Shown here piece after piece: positions 19,316-28,327 of a stretch of DNA of 64,000 nt. The DNA lies in NCBI GenBank assembly GCA_041753075.1, contig JBGSVE010000090.1, positions 62,001 through 126,000 of the forward strand, in the 5' to 3' direction. Both the position numbers and the translations under genes were made by a program. Within the stretch, counting starts at the first letter, position 1; each line of letters starts with the position of its first letter. This DNA is from UBA6163 sp041753075. GTDB taxonomy: Bacteria > Planctomycetota > Planctomycetia > Pirellulales > Pirellulaceae. The notes beneath the pieces were generated by a model. That model was not told where the DNA came from, made no database searches, and worked only from the letters and a program-made list of their open reading frames with translations.

Positions 19316-20317
19316 TCACGTGTCACCCGTTGCAATTTTTTGATACAGCCCAAGGTATTGATTGGCAATTTTTTTGCCGTCAAAGCGCGTAATATTGGCG
19401 AGGCCGCTATTCACAATCGTTTCGCGATACTCCTTGTCGTCGATAAGCCGCCGAAACCCCTGCCGCATCGATTCGACGTTAAAAGGATCGATTAAGCAGG
19501 CACCGCTGCCAGCTACTTCGGGCATCGAACTGACGTTGCTTGTTATCACCGGCCGGCCCGTCGCCTGGGCTTCTAAGATGGGCAGTCCGAATCCTTCGAT
19601 GATCGAGGCGAACGTCACAATGTCGGTTGCCACGTAAAGCTGGCGTATCTCCGCGGCGCTGAGGTTCGTTTTCGATTCATAAGTAACATTGTGCTGGCGC
19701 ATTGCGGCAGCTTGCGATTCATTCAAACGGCCGACCACGCAAACACATACCGGCAACCCGGTCAGCGCGGCTGCTAACCGCTCGATATTCTTATTGACGG
19801 CCGTCCCAACCTGGAGAATGCGAACGGGATCACCTAGCTCTTGCATGGCAGCGAGACTGAATGCAGGGTCAATTGCATTGTGAACAACATGGATCTTGGC
19901 GGGATCGCAATCGACGTAGGTCAATAAGTCGCGTTTTGATGCTTCCGAAACCGTGGTTACATATCGACAGTGATCGATTGGCCACTGCAACCAAAACTTA
20001 CGCAATGCTTCGCGCCGCCACCCTGAAGCGCGCGTCATAAAACTACAATCGTGATTAGTAAGCACGGTGCGATCCCGATCCAAGCCCAACGTCAGATAAT
20101 TGGTATCACCGGTTACGTGATTCACCGTTGATTGGGAAAACTTCGCCGCCGTAATGTTTCCTAAGCGACGAAAAAGGCCATTGCTCACAAACGGCGAGAT
20201 GACAACTTTGGATTCGACTTCGCCCGCCAAATCCGCGCGGACGCGCTCGAAGATTCCTTCGATGCTGTAATTTGCCAATGCTCGCTTCTTGCGATGAAAA
20301 TAAGTAATGCGGATCAA
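19316..20317 (-). CDS. Family 4 glycosyltransferase (GT-B fold)
   Basis: About 333 residues from a TTG at 20317 (LIRITYFHRKK as first residues). The C-terminal half is the usual GT4 nucleotide-sugar-binding domain: VGTAVNKNIERLAAAL, the N-terminal NHD..F acceptor-domain pattern, and the EGFGLPILEAQATGRPVI signature whose two Glu residues bind the donor sugar phosphate. Such enzymes add a sugar to a lipid-linked or glycan acceptor on the cytoplasmic side. The open frame extends to 20449, but that would overlap queE by 88 bases and the extra residues look unrelated to the family, so a later start is preferred; no ATG fits and the start is uncertain. asnB lies 108 bases downstream on the same strand. 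Substrate unknown. Confidence 0.83.
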   Translation of the reverse strand: MIRITYFHRKKRALANYSIEGIFERVRADLAGEVESKVVISPFVSNGLFRRLGNITAAKFSQSTVNHVTGDTNYLTLGLDRDRTVLTNHDCSFMTRASGWRREALRKFWLQWPIDHCRYVTTVSEASKRDLLTYVDCDPAKIHVVHNAIDPAFSLAAMQELGDPVRILQVGTAVNKNIERLAAALTGLPVCVCVVGRLNESQAAAMRQHNVTYESKTNLSAAEIRQLYVATDIVTFASIIEGFGLPILEAQATGRPVITSNVSSMPEVAGSGACLIDPFNVESMRQGFRRLIDDKEYRETIVNSGLANITRFDGKKIANQYLGLYQKIATGDT

Positions 20318-20361
20318 AGTAGCACTCGATGTGAGCTGAGAAGTAGAAAAGAGCCCGGCGC

Positions 20362-21087
20362 TTAGGTGCCGCGGCGGTTGCCGTACCAACGAAGCTGCAG
20401 GCGATCGCAGAATTGATATCCGGCCTGAGCAACCATTGGGCGAAGCCAATTGGCTCGCTCATCAATGTCGCAAACCGACAGCCCCTGGGGCATGATCCAA
20501 ACATGATTCACCGGCACGCCAAGTTGCTCCACGGCCGCTACGCAACGATCGAAATCGGCGATCTCATTGACAACAAACTTGATCTGATATTCGATCGCGG
20601 AATCAATTAGCTTTTCGATGACGGCCGGTCGCCAGCGTGTCGCGTCGTGTCGCAGCGACCACTTGCTGGAATCCGAAGTTCGCGGTCCGCTGCCATCGAG
20701 CTTTGGACTGATCGACATTAAATCCGCGACCAACGGACGGTGGATGGTGCCAGCAGTCTCAATCGTGACATGCAATCCGGCGGTTCGCAGTTGGCGGACT
20801 AAGCTAACGCTCGCCGCCGGCAACAACGGCTCGCCGCCGGTCAAAACGACATGTCCACATTTTGCCGCGACCGCCGATTGGACCAGCGAGGCGACTGAAT
20901 TAAACCCTCCCTCGGGTGCCCACGACGCATACGGCGTATCACAAAACCAGCAACGCAAATTGCACCCGGAGGTCCGGATAAAAAAGCTTTCGGTACCGGC
21001 GAGCCTGCCCTCGCCCTGCCGGCTTGCAAAGGTTTCCGCGATTCGTAGCACTTCGCCCCGGTTGGGAATCTCTGCGGCAGCGCGCAT
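20362..21087 (-). CDS. queE: 7-carboxy-7-deazaguanine synthase, radical SAM
   Basis: 241 residues. QueE converts 6-carboxy-tetrahydropterin to 7-carboxy-7-deazaguanine in queuosine precursor synthesis. The radical SAM cluster motif is C-x3-C-x2-C (C42, C46, C49 in SGCNLRCWFCDT), preceded by SRQGEGRLAGTESFFIR and followed by the GGEPLL motif and MPQG near the C-terminus, all typical of QueE. The frame is open to 21216, but ATG 21087 gives the normal length and avoids overlap with the divergent queF, which starts 61 bases away, so the two genes probably share a divergent promoter region. Confidence 0.92.
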   Translation of the reverse strand: MRAAAEIPNRGEVLRIAETFASRQGEGRLAGTESFFIRTSGCNLRCWFCDTPYASWAPEGGFNSVASLVQSAVAAKCGHVVLTGGEPLLPAASVSLVRQLRTAGLHVTIETAGTIHRPLVADLMSISPKLDGSGPRTSDSSKWSLRHDATRWRPAVIEKLIDSAIEYQIKFVVNEIADFDRCVAAVEQLGVPVNHVWIMPQGLSVCDIDERANWLRPMVAQAGYQFCDRLQLRWYGNRRGT

Positions 21088-21148
21088 AATCACCGCCGGT
21101 GATTCCTGCTGCTGTGAATCCGAACAAGATAGAAACTGAGAATTCAAC

Positions 21149-21511
21149 GTGAGTGACCCATTTCGCGACCTACTGGAGGTGTTCGACAACCCCAGTCCAG
21201 ATCGCAACTTTACCATCGAGCATCATTGCCCCGAGTTTACTTCGGTTTGTCCGAAAACGGGACAGCCCGATTATGGAACAATTGTTTTTACCTACATTCC
21301 CGACGCCGTTTGCGTCGAGCTGAAAAGCCTCAAAATGTACCTGCAGGCGTTCCGCAACGAAGGCATCTTTTATGAAGCCGTCACCAACCGGATCATGGAC
21401 GACTTCTTGGCCGTCGTCAAACCACGTCGCGTAAAAGTGGAAAGTCGCTGGACTCCCCGCGGCGGCTTGAACAGCAACATCATCGTGAGCTACCCCGAAA
21501 CAAACCAATGA
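21149..21511 (+). CDS. queF: NADPH-dependent 7-cyano-7-deazaguanine (preQ0) reductase, type I
   Basis: 120 residues from a GTG start. QueF reduces the nitrile of preQ0 to the aminomethyl group of preQ1, the base later inserted in tRNA. Visible signatures: the catalytic Cys in TSVCPKTGQPDYG (about C34) with the following Asp (about D41), and the NADPH-binding stretch ELKSLKMYLQAFRNEG. The short single-domain form is the unimodular (YkvM-type) subfamily. Its stop codon overlaps the start of the next gene by four bases (ATGA), so translation of the two is coupled. Divergent queE supports the pathway assignment; queC and queD are not in this window. Confidence 0.95.
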   Translation: MSDPFRDLLEVFDNPSPDRNFTIEHHCPEFTSVCPKTGQPDYGTIVFTYIPDAVCVELKSLKMYLQAFRNEGIFYEAVTNRIMDDFLAVVKPRRVKVESRWTPRGGLNSNIIVSYPETNQ

Positions 21512-22521
21512 CCCATCCTATTTTGCTCAGCGGCTTCTCGGATGAAGCGGCCAATGAAAAACTTGCTCTACAGCAATATGTTGCCTTTGCCGCACTTGGC
21601 TTCCGCTACCATTCGTTGCGGTTTATCGATGCTGGCGAGGGGATCAAGAATGTGATGCTGTTGTCGGATGGCGAAATCGAGCGGTTAAAAAAAATGCAAG
21701 CCGATTATGGGCTTTCGGTCAGCAGCATCGGTTCGCCGATCGGCAAAGTTAAGTTGCGCGACGAAGACGATGGCACAACGAACCGGTTTGTGCCGTTTGA
21801 AAAATACCTTCGCGAAGACGTGACTCGCGCTTGCGAGATGGCCGTGGCGTTTGGATCAAAATTAATTCGCGGCTTTGCTTTTTATCATCCCAAGGGTTCG
21901 TCGCCCGAGTCACACCTGGGCCAGGCCGCCGATCAGCTTGGTCAAATTGCTGAGCTTTGCGATCGCCATGGTTTGACCTTCGGACTTGAAGTCGAAGCAA
22001 ACTTAGTAGGGCAGACTGGTGAATTGTTGGCGGACATCCACCGGCGTGTCAATCATCCGGCAATGGTCACGATCTTTGATGGCGCGAATATTGTCACGCA
22101 GGGATTCACCGCCGACGAAACCTACGCGCAATACTTGGCGATGAAGCCGAGCTTGGGTTGGATTCACATCAAGGATTATCACGATCCGAATCCACGTGGT
22201 CGTATCCAACACGTCGACGAGGGATCCCTTTCGTATTTCGTGCCGGCGGACCAAGGCGATACGGGCCACGAAGCGATTCTGCGAGATTTTGCCGACTACC
22301 TGCCCGATGTCCAATCGCGGATGACGGCGCGCGGCGTTGCTGGTGTGTTCTTTGACCTCGAACCCCACGTCAAAGGCGGCGGCCAATTTGGTGGCTTCAG
22401 CGGGCCGGATGGTTTCGGAGTGGCCACACGTGGACTATGCCGATTGCTCGATTATGTCGGCATCGGTTACCAATTGCGATCCTATGCCGACCTCAAGAAT
22501 CAAGGATCGTCGGGTCATTAA
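21508..22521 (+). CDS. Sugar phosphate isomerase/epimerase family protein (xylose isomerase-like TIM barrel)
   Basis: 337 residues. Pattern of the AP-endonuclease-2/xylose-isomerase-like TIM barrel: an N-terminal GFSDEAA strand, LGFRYHSLRF, then GLTFGLEVEAN, ATIFDGAN and WIHIKDYHD, where Glu, Asp and His residues would form the metal site. Members isomerise or epimerise sugars or inositols; substrate cannot be told here. It is coupled to queF by an ATGA overlap, which is unexpected for queuosine metabolism and may only reflect gene packing. Its stop codon overlaps that of the convergent argF by four bases. Confidence 0.85.
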   Translation: MTHPILLSGFSDEAANEKLALQQYVAFAALGFRYHSLRFIDAGEGIKNVMLLSDGEIERLKKMQADYGLSVSSIGSPIGKVKLRDEDDGTTNRFVPFEKYLREDVTRACEMAVAFGSKLIRGFAFYHPKGSSPESHLGQAADQLGQIAELCDRHGLTFGLEVEANLVGQTGELLADIHRRVNHPAMVTIFDGANIVTQGFTADETYAQYLAMKPSLGWIHIKDYHDPNPRGRIQHVDEGSLSYFVPADQGDTGHEAILRDFADYLPDVQSRMTARGVAGVFFDLEPHVKGGGQFGGFSGPDGFGVATRGLCRLLDYVGIGYQLRSYADLKNQGSSGH

Positions 22522-23477
22522 CCGGCGGGGAATTTGTTTGCTGTCTCCACATTTTCATCGACCCAGCAGCGATTGAGCAGCCAGACCAGCAATCCCTTTT
22601 GTGCGTGCATGCGGTTGCCCGCTTGGGCGATGACATCGCTTTGTGGCCCGTCGATCACTGCGTCGGTTATTTCTTGGCCGCGAACGGCTGGTAAGCAATG
22701 CAGCACGCGAGCATGACGCGGTGCCGTTTTCATCAGCGCTTCATCAATTCGGTAGTCGCAAAAAATTTGCTTACGTTGAATCTTTTCGGCTTCCTGGCCC
22801 ATGCTGATCCAGACGTCGGTGTAGATCGCGTCGGCATCGACAACGGCTTCGTGCGGATCGCGGGTACGACCAAATTTTGCTTGGGGATAGGCTTTGAGAA
22901 TTCGCGTCAACCAGGCTTCGTCGATCTCATAGTCATCGGGGCAAGCGAGCGTGAATTTCATGTCGAGCATCGCACAGACCAGCGCCAGCGATCGCGCTAC
23001 GTTGTTGCCATCACCGACAAAGACAAGATGCTTGCCGGCCAGCGGCCCGAGTGATTCTTTGATAGTCATCACATCGGCCAACGCTTGGCAAGGATGGCTC
23101 AAGTCGGTCAGCCCATTGATTACCGGCGCGACATCGAACGATGCCATTTGTTCAATCTTGTCGTGGCTCTTTGCGCGACAGACGATGCAGTCAACGTATT
23201 CACCAAGCACGCGGACAAAATCGGCCAACGATTCACGCGTACCCCAGCCGACATCTTCGCCAAGGAACAAACTGGTTCCACCCAATTGCGCCATGCCGGA
23301 TTCAAAACTAACTCGCGTCCGCAGGCTCGGTTTCTCGAACAACATGGCCAGCACCAGTCGCTGCAGCACGGGCGGACGATCATGTTTGGCGAGCCGCTGC
23401 TTCAGGTGCGCGGCGGTCGCCAGGATCCCGTGTAGATCACTTGGCGTTAAATCAAAAAGTGTGCGTACGTGTTGCAT
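22518..23477 (-). CDS. argF: Ornithine carbamoyltransferase
   Basis: 319 residues, normal length. ArgF joins carbamoyl phosphate and ornithine to make citrulline in arginine synthesis. Signatures present: the carbamoyl-phosphate loop EKPSLRTRVSFE (about residues 48-59), HPCQALAD, the ornithine/carbamoyl region VFVGDGNNVARS, and HCLPAVRG near the C-terminus. It starts 16 bases after the stop of an ArgD-like gene and is probably in one transcript with it. Confidence 0.95.
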   Translation of the reverse strand: MQHVRTLFDLTPSDLHGILATAAHLKQRLAKHDRPPVLQRLVLAMLFEKPSLRTRVSFESGMAQLGGTSLFLGEDVGWGTRESLADFVRVLGEYVDCIVCRAKSHDKIEQMASFDVAPVINGLTDLSHPCQALADVMTIKESLGPLAGKHLVFVGDGNNVARSLALVCAMLDMKFTLACPDDYEIDEAWLTRILKAYPQAKFGRTRDPHEAVVDADAIYTDVWISMGQEAEKIQRKQIFCDYRIDEALMKTAPRHARVLHCLPAVRGQEITDAVIDGPQSDVIAQAGNRMHAQKGLLVWLLNRCWVDENVETANKFPAG

Positions 23478-23493
23478 GAGTTCACGCGAGGCA

Positions 23494-24567
23494 TTAATTC
23501 AAAGTAGTTTGCAGTTCGAGCGATTCAAGCGTGCCACGCAGCGGCCCGATCAACTCCAACAACTCGTCACCGGTTACATTAGTCGGCGGGCAAAGCAGAA
23601 TAGTGGTTTCGTCCGTCGCCAACACGTTTATGCCAAATTTTTTCGCCTCGGCAACGACATCGCTTGCCGGTAAATCGAAATGGATGGTCGTCCACAACCC
23701 AACTTGCACGTAGGCGCGGACAAAGTCGAAACCCGCCACAAGTTCGTCAAGCATCGCTGCCCAAATGTCGGCGGTTTGGTTCACCTGTGACAAAATGTTT
23801 TGCCGCTCAATCGCCTGGGCCGTCGAGAGCACTCGTTGGCGAAGCAGTTGTAAATGACCAGCCATCGAGTTGGTTGCATTCGATCGATCCAGCTCACCGG
23901 CGCGTTCGGCAACCCGCGGACCGCAGCCAACGATTCCGCCGGGCAGGCCAGCGGTCCAGCCCGCCGATGCCGTCACCAAATCCGGGGTCAGGTCGCTGCG
24001 CTGATGAAGAAACCAGTGGCCGCTGATGCCAGGTGGAATTCGCGTCTCGTCAATCATCAACAGTAGGTCGCGTTGGTGACACAGCGCCGCGACCGCTGCC
24101 AAATATTCGGTCTCAAACGGCACGCCGCCGGCATTCCAATCGACGGGCGACAAGCAGATTGCCGCGCTCGATGCGTCGATCATTTTGGTTAGCGCCGCGA
24201 TGTCGCCCGGTCGCACGTGGCGAAATCCGGCAGCGACGGGACCATCGAATGATTGCGATTCGGGCCGTCCGCTTGCCGATCGCAATAAATGAGTTTCGCC
24301 ATGTTGGCTGCCGAGCAACGTGATCACTCGGTAGCGATCACCGCCAAATTGTGCGCGGGCCAGCCTCAGGGCCAGTTCGTTAGCGTCGTCGGCGGACATG
24401 GTTAACCAGCTTCGATTCACGCCCATCTTAGCGTCAATCTGGCTAATCGATTCATCGCCAACAAACGTCGTCGGCGATTCGAGCGATCCCAAACAAGATA
24501 ACAGCCCGGCAACGAGATCAATCATCGGCTGGTCATCAGATGTGTTTCGCTGGTTCGTGTTTTTCAT
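23494..24567 (-). CDS. ArgD-like class III aminotransferase fold protein lacking the PLP lysine
   Basis: 357 residues. Start at ATG 24567 is supported by an AAAGGA box 8 bases upstream; the frame is open to 24627. The sequence follows acetylornithine aminotransferase from end to end: SADDANELALRLARAQ matches the NSGxEANExAIKLAR helix, SQHGETHLL the HGRTLG loop, LLMIDETRIPPGISG the LxxDEVQxGxGRTG strand, and PDLVTASAGWTAGLPGG the PDxxTxAKxLGGGxPIG segment. In that last segment the Schiff-base lysine is replaced by Ala (codon 23962-23964, about residue 202) and no lysine lies nearby; the Gln after DE is Arg. If these alignments hold it cannot be a normal PLP transaminase. Location directly before argF suggests a regulatory or diverged partner in arginine synthesis, or a relic. 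Confidence 0.75.
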   Translation of the reverse strand: MKNTNQRNTSDDQPMIDLVAGLLSCLGSLESPTTFVGDESISQIDAKMGVNRSWLTMSADDANELALRLARAQFGGDRYRVITLLGSQHGETHLLRSASGRPESQSFDGPVAAGFRHVRPGDIAALTKMIDASSAAICLSPVDWNAGGVPFETEYLAAVAALCHQRDLLLMIDETRIPPGISGHWFLHQRSDLTPDLVTASAGWTAGLPGGIVGCGPRVAERAGELDRSNATNSMAGHLQLLRQRVLSTAQAIERQNILSQVNQTADIWAAMLDELVAGFDFVRAYVQVGLWTTIHFDLPASDVVAEAKKFGINVLATDETTILLCPPTNVTGDELLELIGPLRGTLESLELQTTLN

Positions 24568-24723
24568 CGATATTTTCCTTTGGGAGCGCAAGATTATGAT
24601 GGAATTCGTTATCGCCGTACACCGCATTACCTCACAACCATTCTGCTAAGGTGATCGGGTTGGTTTACAATGCAGATTCGTTCACTCGTCCATGGCCCAC
24701 TCTACCGCGAGCTAAAGCCCAAC

Positions 24724-26319
24724 ATGATTTCCCGATCACGCTATCGAATCGTTTTATGGTCTCTCGCCGCGTTGTCGATTGCGATGGTCTCGCGTGGCGC
24801 GGCCGCTGACGACGCACCGCCACCGAATATCTTGTTCGCGATTGCCGACGATTGGGGCTTTGGCCACGCCAGCGCCTATGGTTCCAAGTGGGTTGAGACG
24901 CCATCGTTTGACCAAGTCGCACGCGAAGGGTTGTTGTTCAATCGGGCGTATACTCCCAATGCAAAGTGTGCTCCGTCGCGGGCGTCGATTTTGACCGGGC
25001 GTAACTCGTGGCAATTGAAGGAAGCGGCCAACCATCTCTGCTACTTCCCGATTGAATTCAAAGGCTGGCCTGAGGCGTTGAATGAGGCCGGTTGGCACGT
25101 CGGCCACACGGCCAAGGGTTGGGGACCGGGCGTCGCCAACGATGCCGACGACCAGCCGCGTCTGATGACCGGCAAGGCTTATGATCGACGTAAAGCCGAA
25201 CCGCCGGCTAGCCAAATCAATCGCATTGACTACGCAAGTAACTTTGACGATTTTCTGGCGGCTCGGCCCGAGGATCAACCCTGGTGCTTCTGGTACGGTG
25301 CAACGGAACCCCATCGCGGCTACGAATTCGGATCGGGTGTCAGCAAGGCCGGCAAACAGCTCAGCGACATTGAGCATGTGCCGGCGTATTGGCCCGATAA
25401 CGAAATCGTTCGCAACGACATGCTCGATTACGCATTTGAAATTGAGCATTTCGATCATCACCTCGGGCGAATGCTGGAATCACTTCGCACTCGCGGTCTG
25501 CTTGAAAACACAATCGTTATCGTCACGTCGGACCACGGCATGCCGTTCCCGCGCGGCAAGGGCGGTGCTTACGACGCGTCGAACCACGTGCCGTTGGCGG
25601 TGTGCTGGAAAAATGGTATCGCTTCGCCGGGCCGCAAGATCGATGACTTGATCAGCTTCGTCGATCTGGCTCCGACGCTGATCGAAGTCGCCGGTTTGCA
25701 GTGGTCCGAAACCGGCATGGCACCATCGCCCGGCCATAGCCTCACCGAGATCTTCGCTTCCGAGAAATCGGGCATTGTTAACCCCGAGCGGAATCATGTG
25801 CTCATTGGCATGGAACGCCACGACATCGGACGACCACAGGATGTCGGTTATCCGATTCGCGGCATCGTCACCCACGATACGCTCTATCTGCATAACTACG
25901 AACCGGATCGTTGGCCGGCGTGCAATCCCGAAACCGGTTATCTGAATTGTGATGCCGGGGCAACGAAAACCGTGATCCTGCAAGATCGGCGCACCGCGGG
26001 CAGCGATCCGCATTGGGATCTTTGCTTCGGCAAGCGACCGGCCGACGAGTTGTATGATTTGGATGATGACAAAGACTGCATCCAAAATTTGGCCGCGAGC
26101 GATTCATCCGCCGAGCGTGTGAAACAGATTCGCGAGCGAATGGAGTCCGAACTGCGCACCCAAGCCGACCCACGGATGTTTGGTAACGGCAAGGTTTTTG
26201 ACAAGTATCCGCACGCGTCGAGCGCGAACGTCGGGTTTTACGAACGATTCATGCGTGGTGACAAGGTCAAGGCTGGCTGGGTAAACGAGTCTGATTTCGA
26301 GCCGATCCCGTTGGACTAA
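24724..26319 (+). CDS. Secreted sulfatase of the formylglycine-dependent family
   Basis: About 531 residues from ATG 24724; the frame is open from 24670. An N-terminal signal peptide (VLWSLAALSIAMVSRGAAA) is followed by the metal-binding NILFAIADDWG, then CAPSRASILTGR, where Cys (about residue 82) is the one converted to formylglycine by an FGE-type enzyme; FGE itself is not in the window. VTSDHGMPFPRGKGG holds further metal and substrate residues. The layout is closest to N-sulfoglucosamine sulfohydrolase-like (SGSH) and related arylsulfatases. Role: removal of sulfate esters or N-sulfate from sulfated polysaccharides in the periplasm or outside, a function strongly expanded in planctomycetes. 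Substrate not predictable from sequence. Confidence 0.92.
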   Translation: MISRSRYRIVLWSLAALSIAMVSRGAAADDAPPPNILFAIADDWGFGHASAYGSKWVETPSFDQVAREGLLFNRAYTPNAKCAPSRASILTGRNSWQLKEAANHLCYFPIEFKGWPEALNEAGWHVGHTAKGWGPGVANDADDQPRLMTGKAYDRRKAEPPASQINRIDYASNFDDFLAARPEDQPWCFWYGATEPHRGYEFGSGVSKAGKQLSDIEHVPAYWPDNEIVRNDMLDYAFEIEHFDHHLGRMLESLRTRGLLENTIVIVTSDHGMPFPRGKGGAYDASNHVPLAVCWKNGIASPGRKIDDLISFVDLAPTLIEVAGLQWSETGMAPSPGHSLTEIFASEKSGIVNPERNHVLIGMERHDIGRPQDVGYPIRGIVTHDTLYLHNYEPDRWPACNPETGYLNCDAGATKTVILQDRRTAGSDPHWDLCFGKRPADELYDLDDDKDCIQNLAASDSSAERVKQIRERMESELRTQADPRMFGNGKVFDKYPHASSANVGFYERFMRGDKVKAGWVNESDFEPIPLD

Positions 26320-26451
26320 TCGCTATTTACCCGAGCTTACCAAAGTCGTACCATTCGCGTTGACCCTGATTTTTTAACCGGATCGTGGTGGCTGGGGCCC
26401 GTAGCAGAAAACGGTTTCTTCGCCGCGATGGATTGTGACAAGGACGGAGCA

Positions 26452-28314
26452 ATGGGCGCAGTTCCCGTGCTGCTTGCATTGGCCGCAGTTGGCGTTGACT
26501 ATGGTTGGCAACCCGACGGCACGGCTTCCGCACGCGGCGATAATATCGAATACATTGTTCAAATTTCACCTGAACAATTGCAACAAATCCGCTCCCTTGG
26601 CGAGATTACCAGCGCGATTGATCCGGCGGTGCAAGGCCGCGTGTCGCGAATTGTCGTTCGTGTCGGCAGCGGTCCATTGCCGCGAATCGCCGGTCGCGTT
26701 GCAGCGAACCAAACGGCACAATTGTCGCCGCTGCCATCTGTGTCGCGCGACGAGGATGTCGTGCCGATTCCGGAAATTTCCACTGCGTTGGCCGCGCGAG
26801 CGACGCCCGCCAATGCGCTGCGCGAAACGGCGGACCGCGTACGCAGCGCCGAGGTCATGAAGCCCGATCCCCAGGGCGGCTTTCAGATGCCTGACAGCTT
26901 GAAAACCGATGCCCAGTCGGCGCTGGACCAAGTTCGCAGCCGCGCTAATGACGCTCTGAATCAAGTCGATGCCAACGCACGATCGGCGATCGAAGCACCC
27001 ATCAACACATTGAACCAGGCCGCCAGCGACGTTTCGCGTCGTGCAACTTCGACGCTTCAAAGTGGTTTTGATTCCTTAACCAATCCGGCCGCGTCCGCTG
27101 GTGGAAATCAACCGTTTGCGAACCCTGCGGCAGCGGATCCACGAGTTTCGACAGACCCGGTTGGTGGCAGTAGCTTCGGTTCGCGCGGATTCCCAAACTC
27201 GACCGCCGCTAATTCGTCGTTGACCAGTCCGCCGCTGAGCAACGCGGCGAGCCAGGGGCCCTCAACCGCACCGATCGATCCTAATGCGAGAGCGGCGGCT
27301 TGGCCTGGTTTTACTGGCCCCACACAACCAAGCGATCCGAGAGCATTAGCGAATCCGTACGGCGGTACCAGCGCTACCGGCAACGCCAATCCAGCAAGCG
27401 AAGCCACGATCCCGCCCAGCCCGTATGCGCGAACGACGGTTGATCCCTACGCCAACCCTGCGTCCACGCGCGGCGCGACGGACCCGACCGATCCCAACTG
27501 GACCGGCTACGGAACGGGTGGAAACTTTGGCGCTGCGCCTAGCGGATTAAACTTTCCGCGCAGCCAAGTTGACAACGCAAGCCAGGCCGCAACCACAGCA
27601 AGCGGCAATGTCTCGGCGCAACCACCTTACAACCCAAATGCCGCAGCGAATCTGGGTCCGTATGCGAACGCCCAGCCTGGTTACTTAAACTCAGCCGGTC
27701 AACAGGTTGATCGTAACGGATATCCTCTGATTTCTCGTTGGAACGATCCGACGATCGACTCACGTGTGGCAAATAATCCGGCCTACACACCACCCAGTTT
27801 TGGTAACAGCGGCGACGCGAATACGCCGAATACCTACCTTCAGCCAGGCACCACGTCGGGCAACACGTCACTAACCGCTCAACAACAATGGACTCTGGCT
27901 CAGCAAGAAAAGTTGCAATGGGAACGTGATCAATATGCCCAGGAGTTGGAAAAGCAGCGTCTGGCGAATCAACAACTCGCTGATCGACAGCTTGCCCAAC
28001 AACGCGCCCAGGCAACGCGATTCCCAGCGGGTAATTCAGCCTCGCTGGTCAACTACGACGAAGAGGCGCTCAGTCCCAGCGACGCCAACTATGTGGCCAC
28101 CTCGCGCGCGGCGACCGAAGCTCGCGAACGCGCCGCTGCGGCAGCAGTCAACAAGCCGCGTGTCGCCGCCCAACCGTTCTTCAACTTTGTGCTCTTGATC
28201 TCATTGGTAGGAAACGCCTACTTGATCTTTGAGACAAATAATTTGCGACGAAAATTTCGCAACATGATTAGCAGCATGCGGTCCTCGAAGGTGTCCGCGC
28301 AGGCGGCGATCTAG
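26452..28314 (+). CDS. Planctomycete Pro/Ala/Asn-rich protein with C-terminal membrane anchor
   Basis: About 620 residues. ATG 26452 is preferred over 26428 because AAGGACGGAG lies just upstream. The N-terminus contains a folded-looking region, VDYGWQPDG ... IEYIVQISPEQLQQI, a pattern I associate with a conserved planctomycete family of unknown function. Residues about 130-450 are low-complexity, rich in Pro, Ala, Asn and Ser. A Gln-rich predicted coiled coil follows (QQEKLQWERDQYAQELEKQR, near residue 490), then one hydrophobic segment (FNFVLLISLVGNAYLIF) close to a basic C-terminus, so it is probably tail-anchored in the membrane. No catalytic motif seen. The next gene on the strand is a TPR protein. 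Confidence 0.75.
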   Translation: MGAVPVLLALAAVGVDYGWQPDGTASARGDNIEYIVQISPEQLQQIRSLGEITSAIDPAVQGRVSRIVVRVGSGPLPRIAGRVAANQTAQLSPLPSVSRDEDVVPIPEISTALAARATPANALRETADRVRSAEVMKPDPQGGFQMPDSLKTDAQSALDQVRSRANDALNQVDANARSAIEAPINTLNQAASDVSRRATSTLQSGFDSLTNPAASAGGNQPFANPAAADPRVSTDPVGGSSFGSRGFPNSTAANSSLTSPPLSNAASQGPSTAPIDPNARAAAWPGFTGPTQPSDPRALANPYGGTSATGNANPASEATIPPSPYARTTVDPYANPASTRGATDPTDPNWTGYGTGGNFGAAPSGLNFPRSQVDNASQAATTASGNVSAQPPYNPNAAANLGPYANAQPGYLNSAGQQVDRNGYPLISRWNDPTIDSRVANNPAYTPPSFGNSGDANTPNTYLQPGTTSGNTSLTAQQQWTLAQQEKLQWERDQYAQELEKQRLANQQLADRQLAQQRAQATRFPAGNSASLVNYDEEALSPSDANYVATSRAATEARERAAAAAVNKPRVAAQPFFNFVLLISLVGNAYLIFETNNLRRKFRNMISSMRSSKVSAQAAI

Positions 28315-28327
28315 TGATCAATTTGGG

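Noticed and set aside
26374..26562. 62-codon minus-strand frame with several Cys residues (GQCKQHGNCAHC)
   Set aside because: It overlaps the well-supported start of the plus-strand gene at 26452 and has no ribosome binding site; it is probably a shadow.
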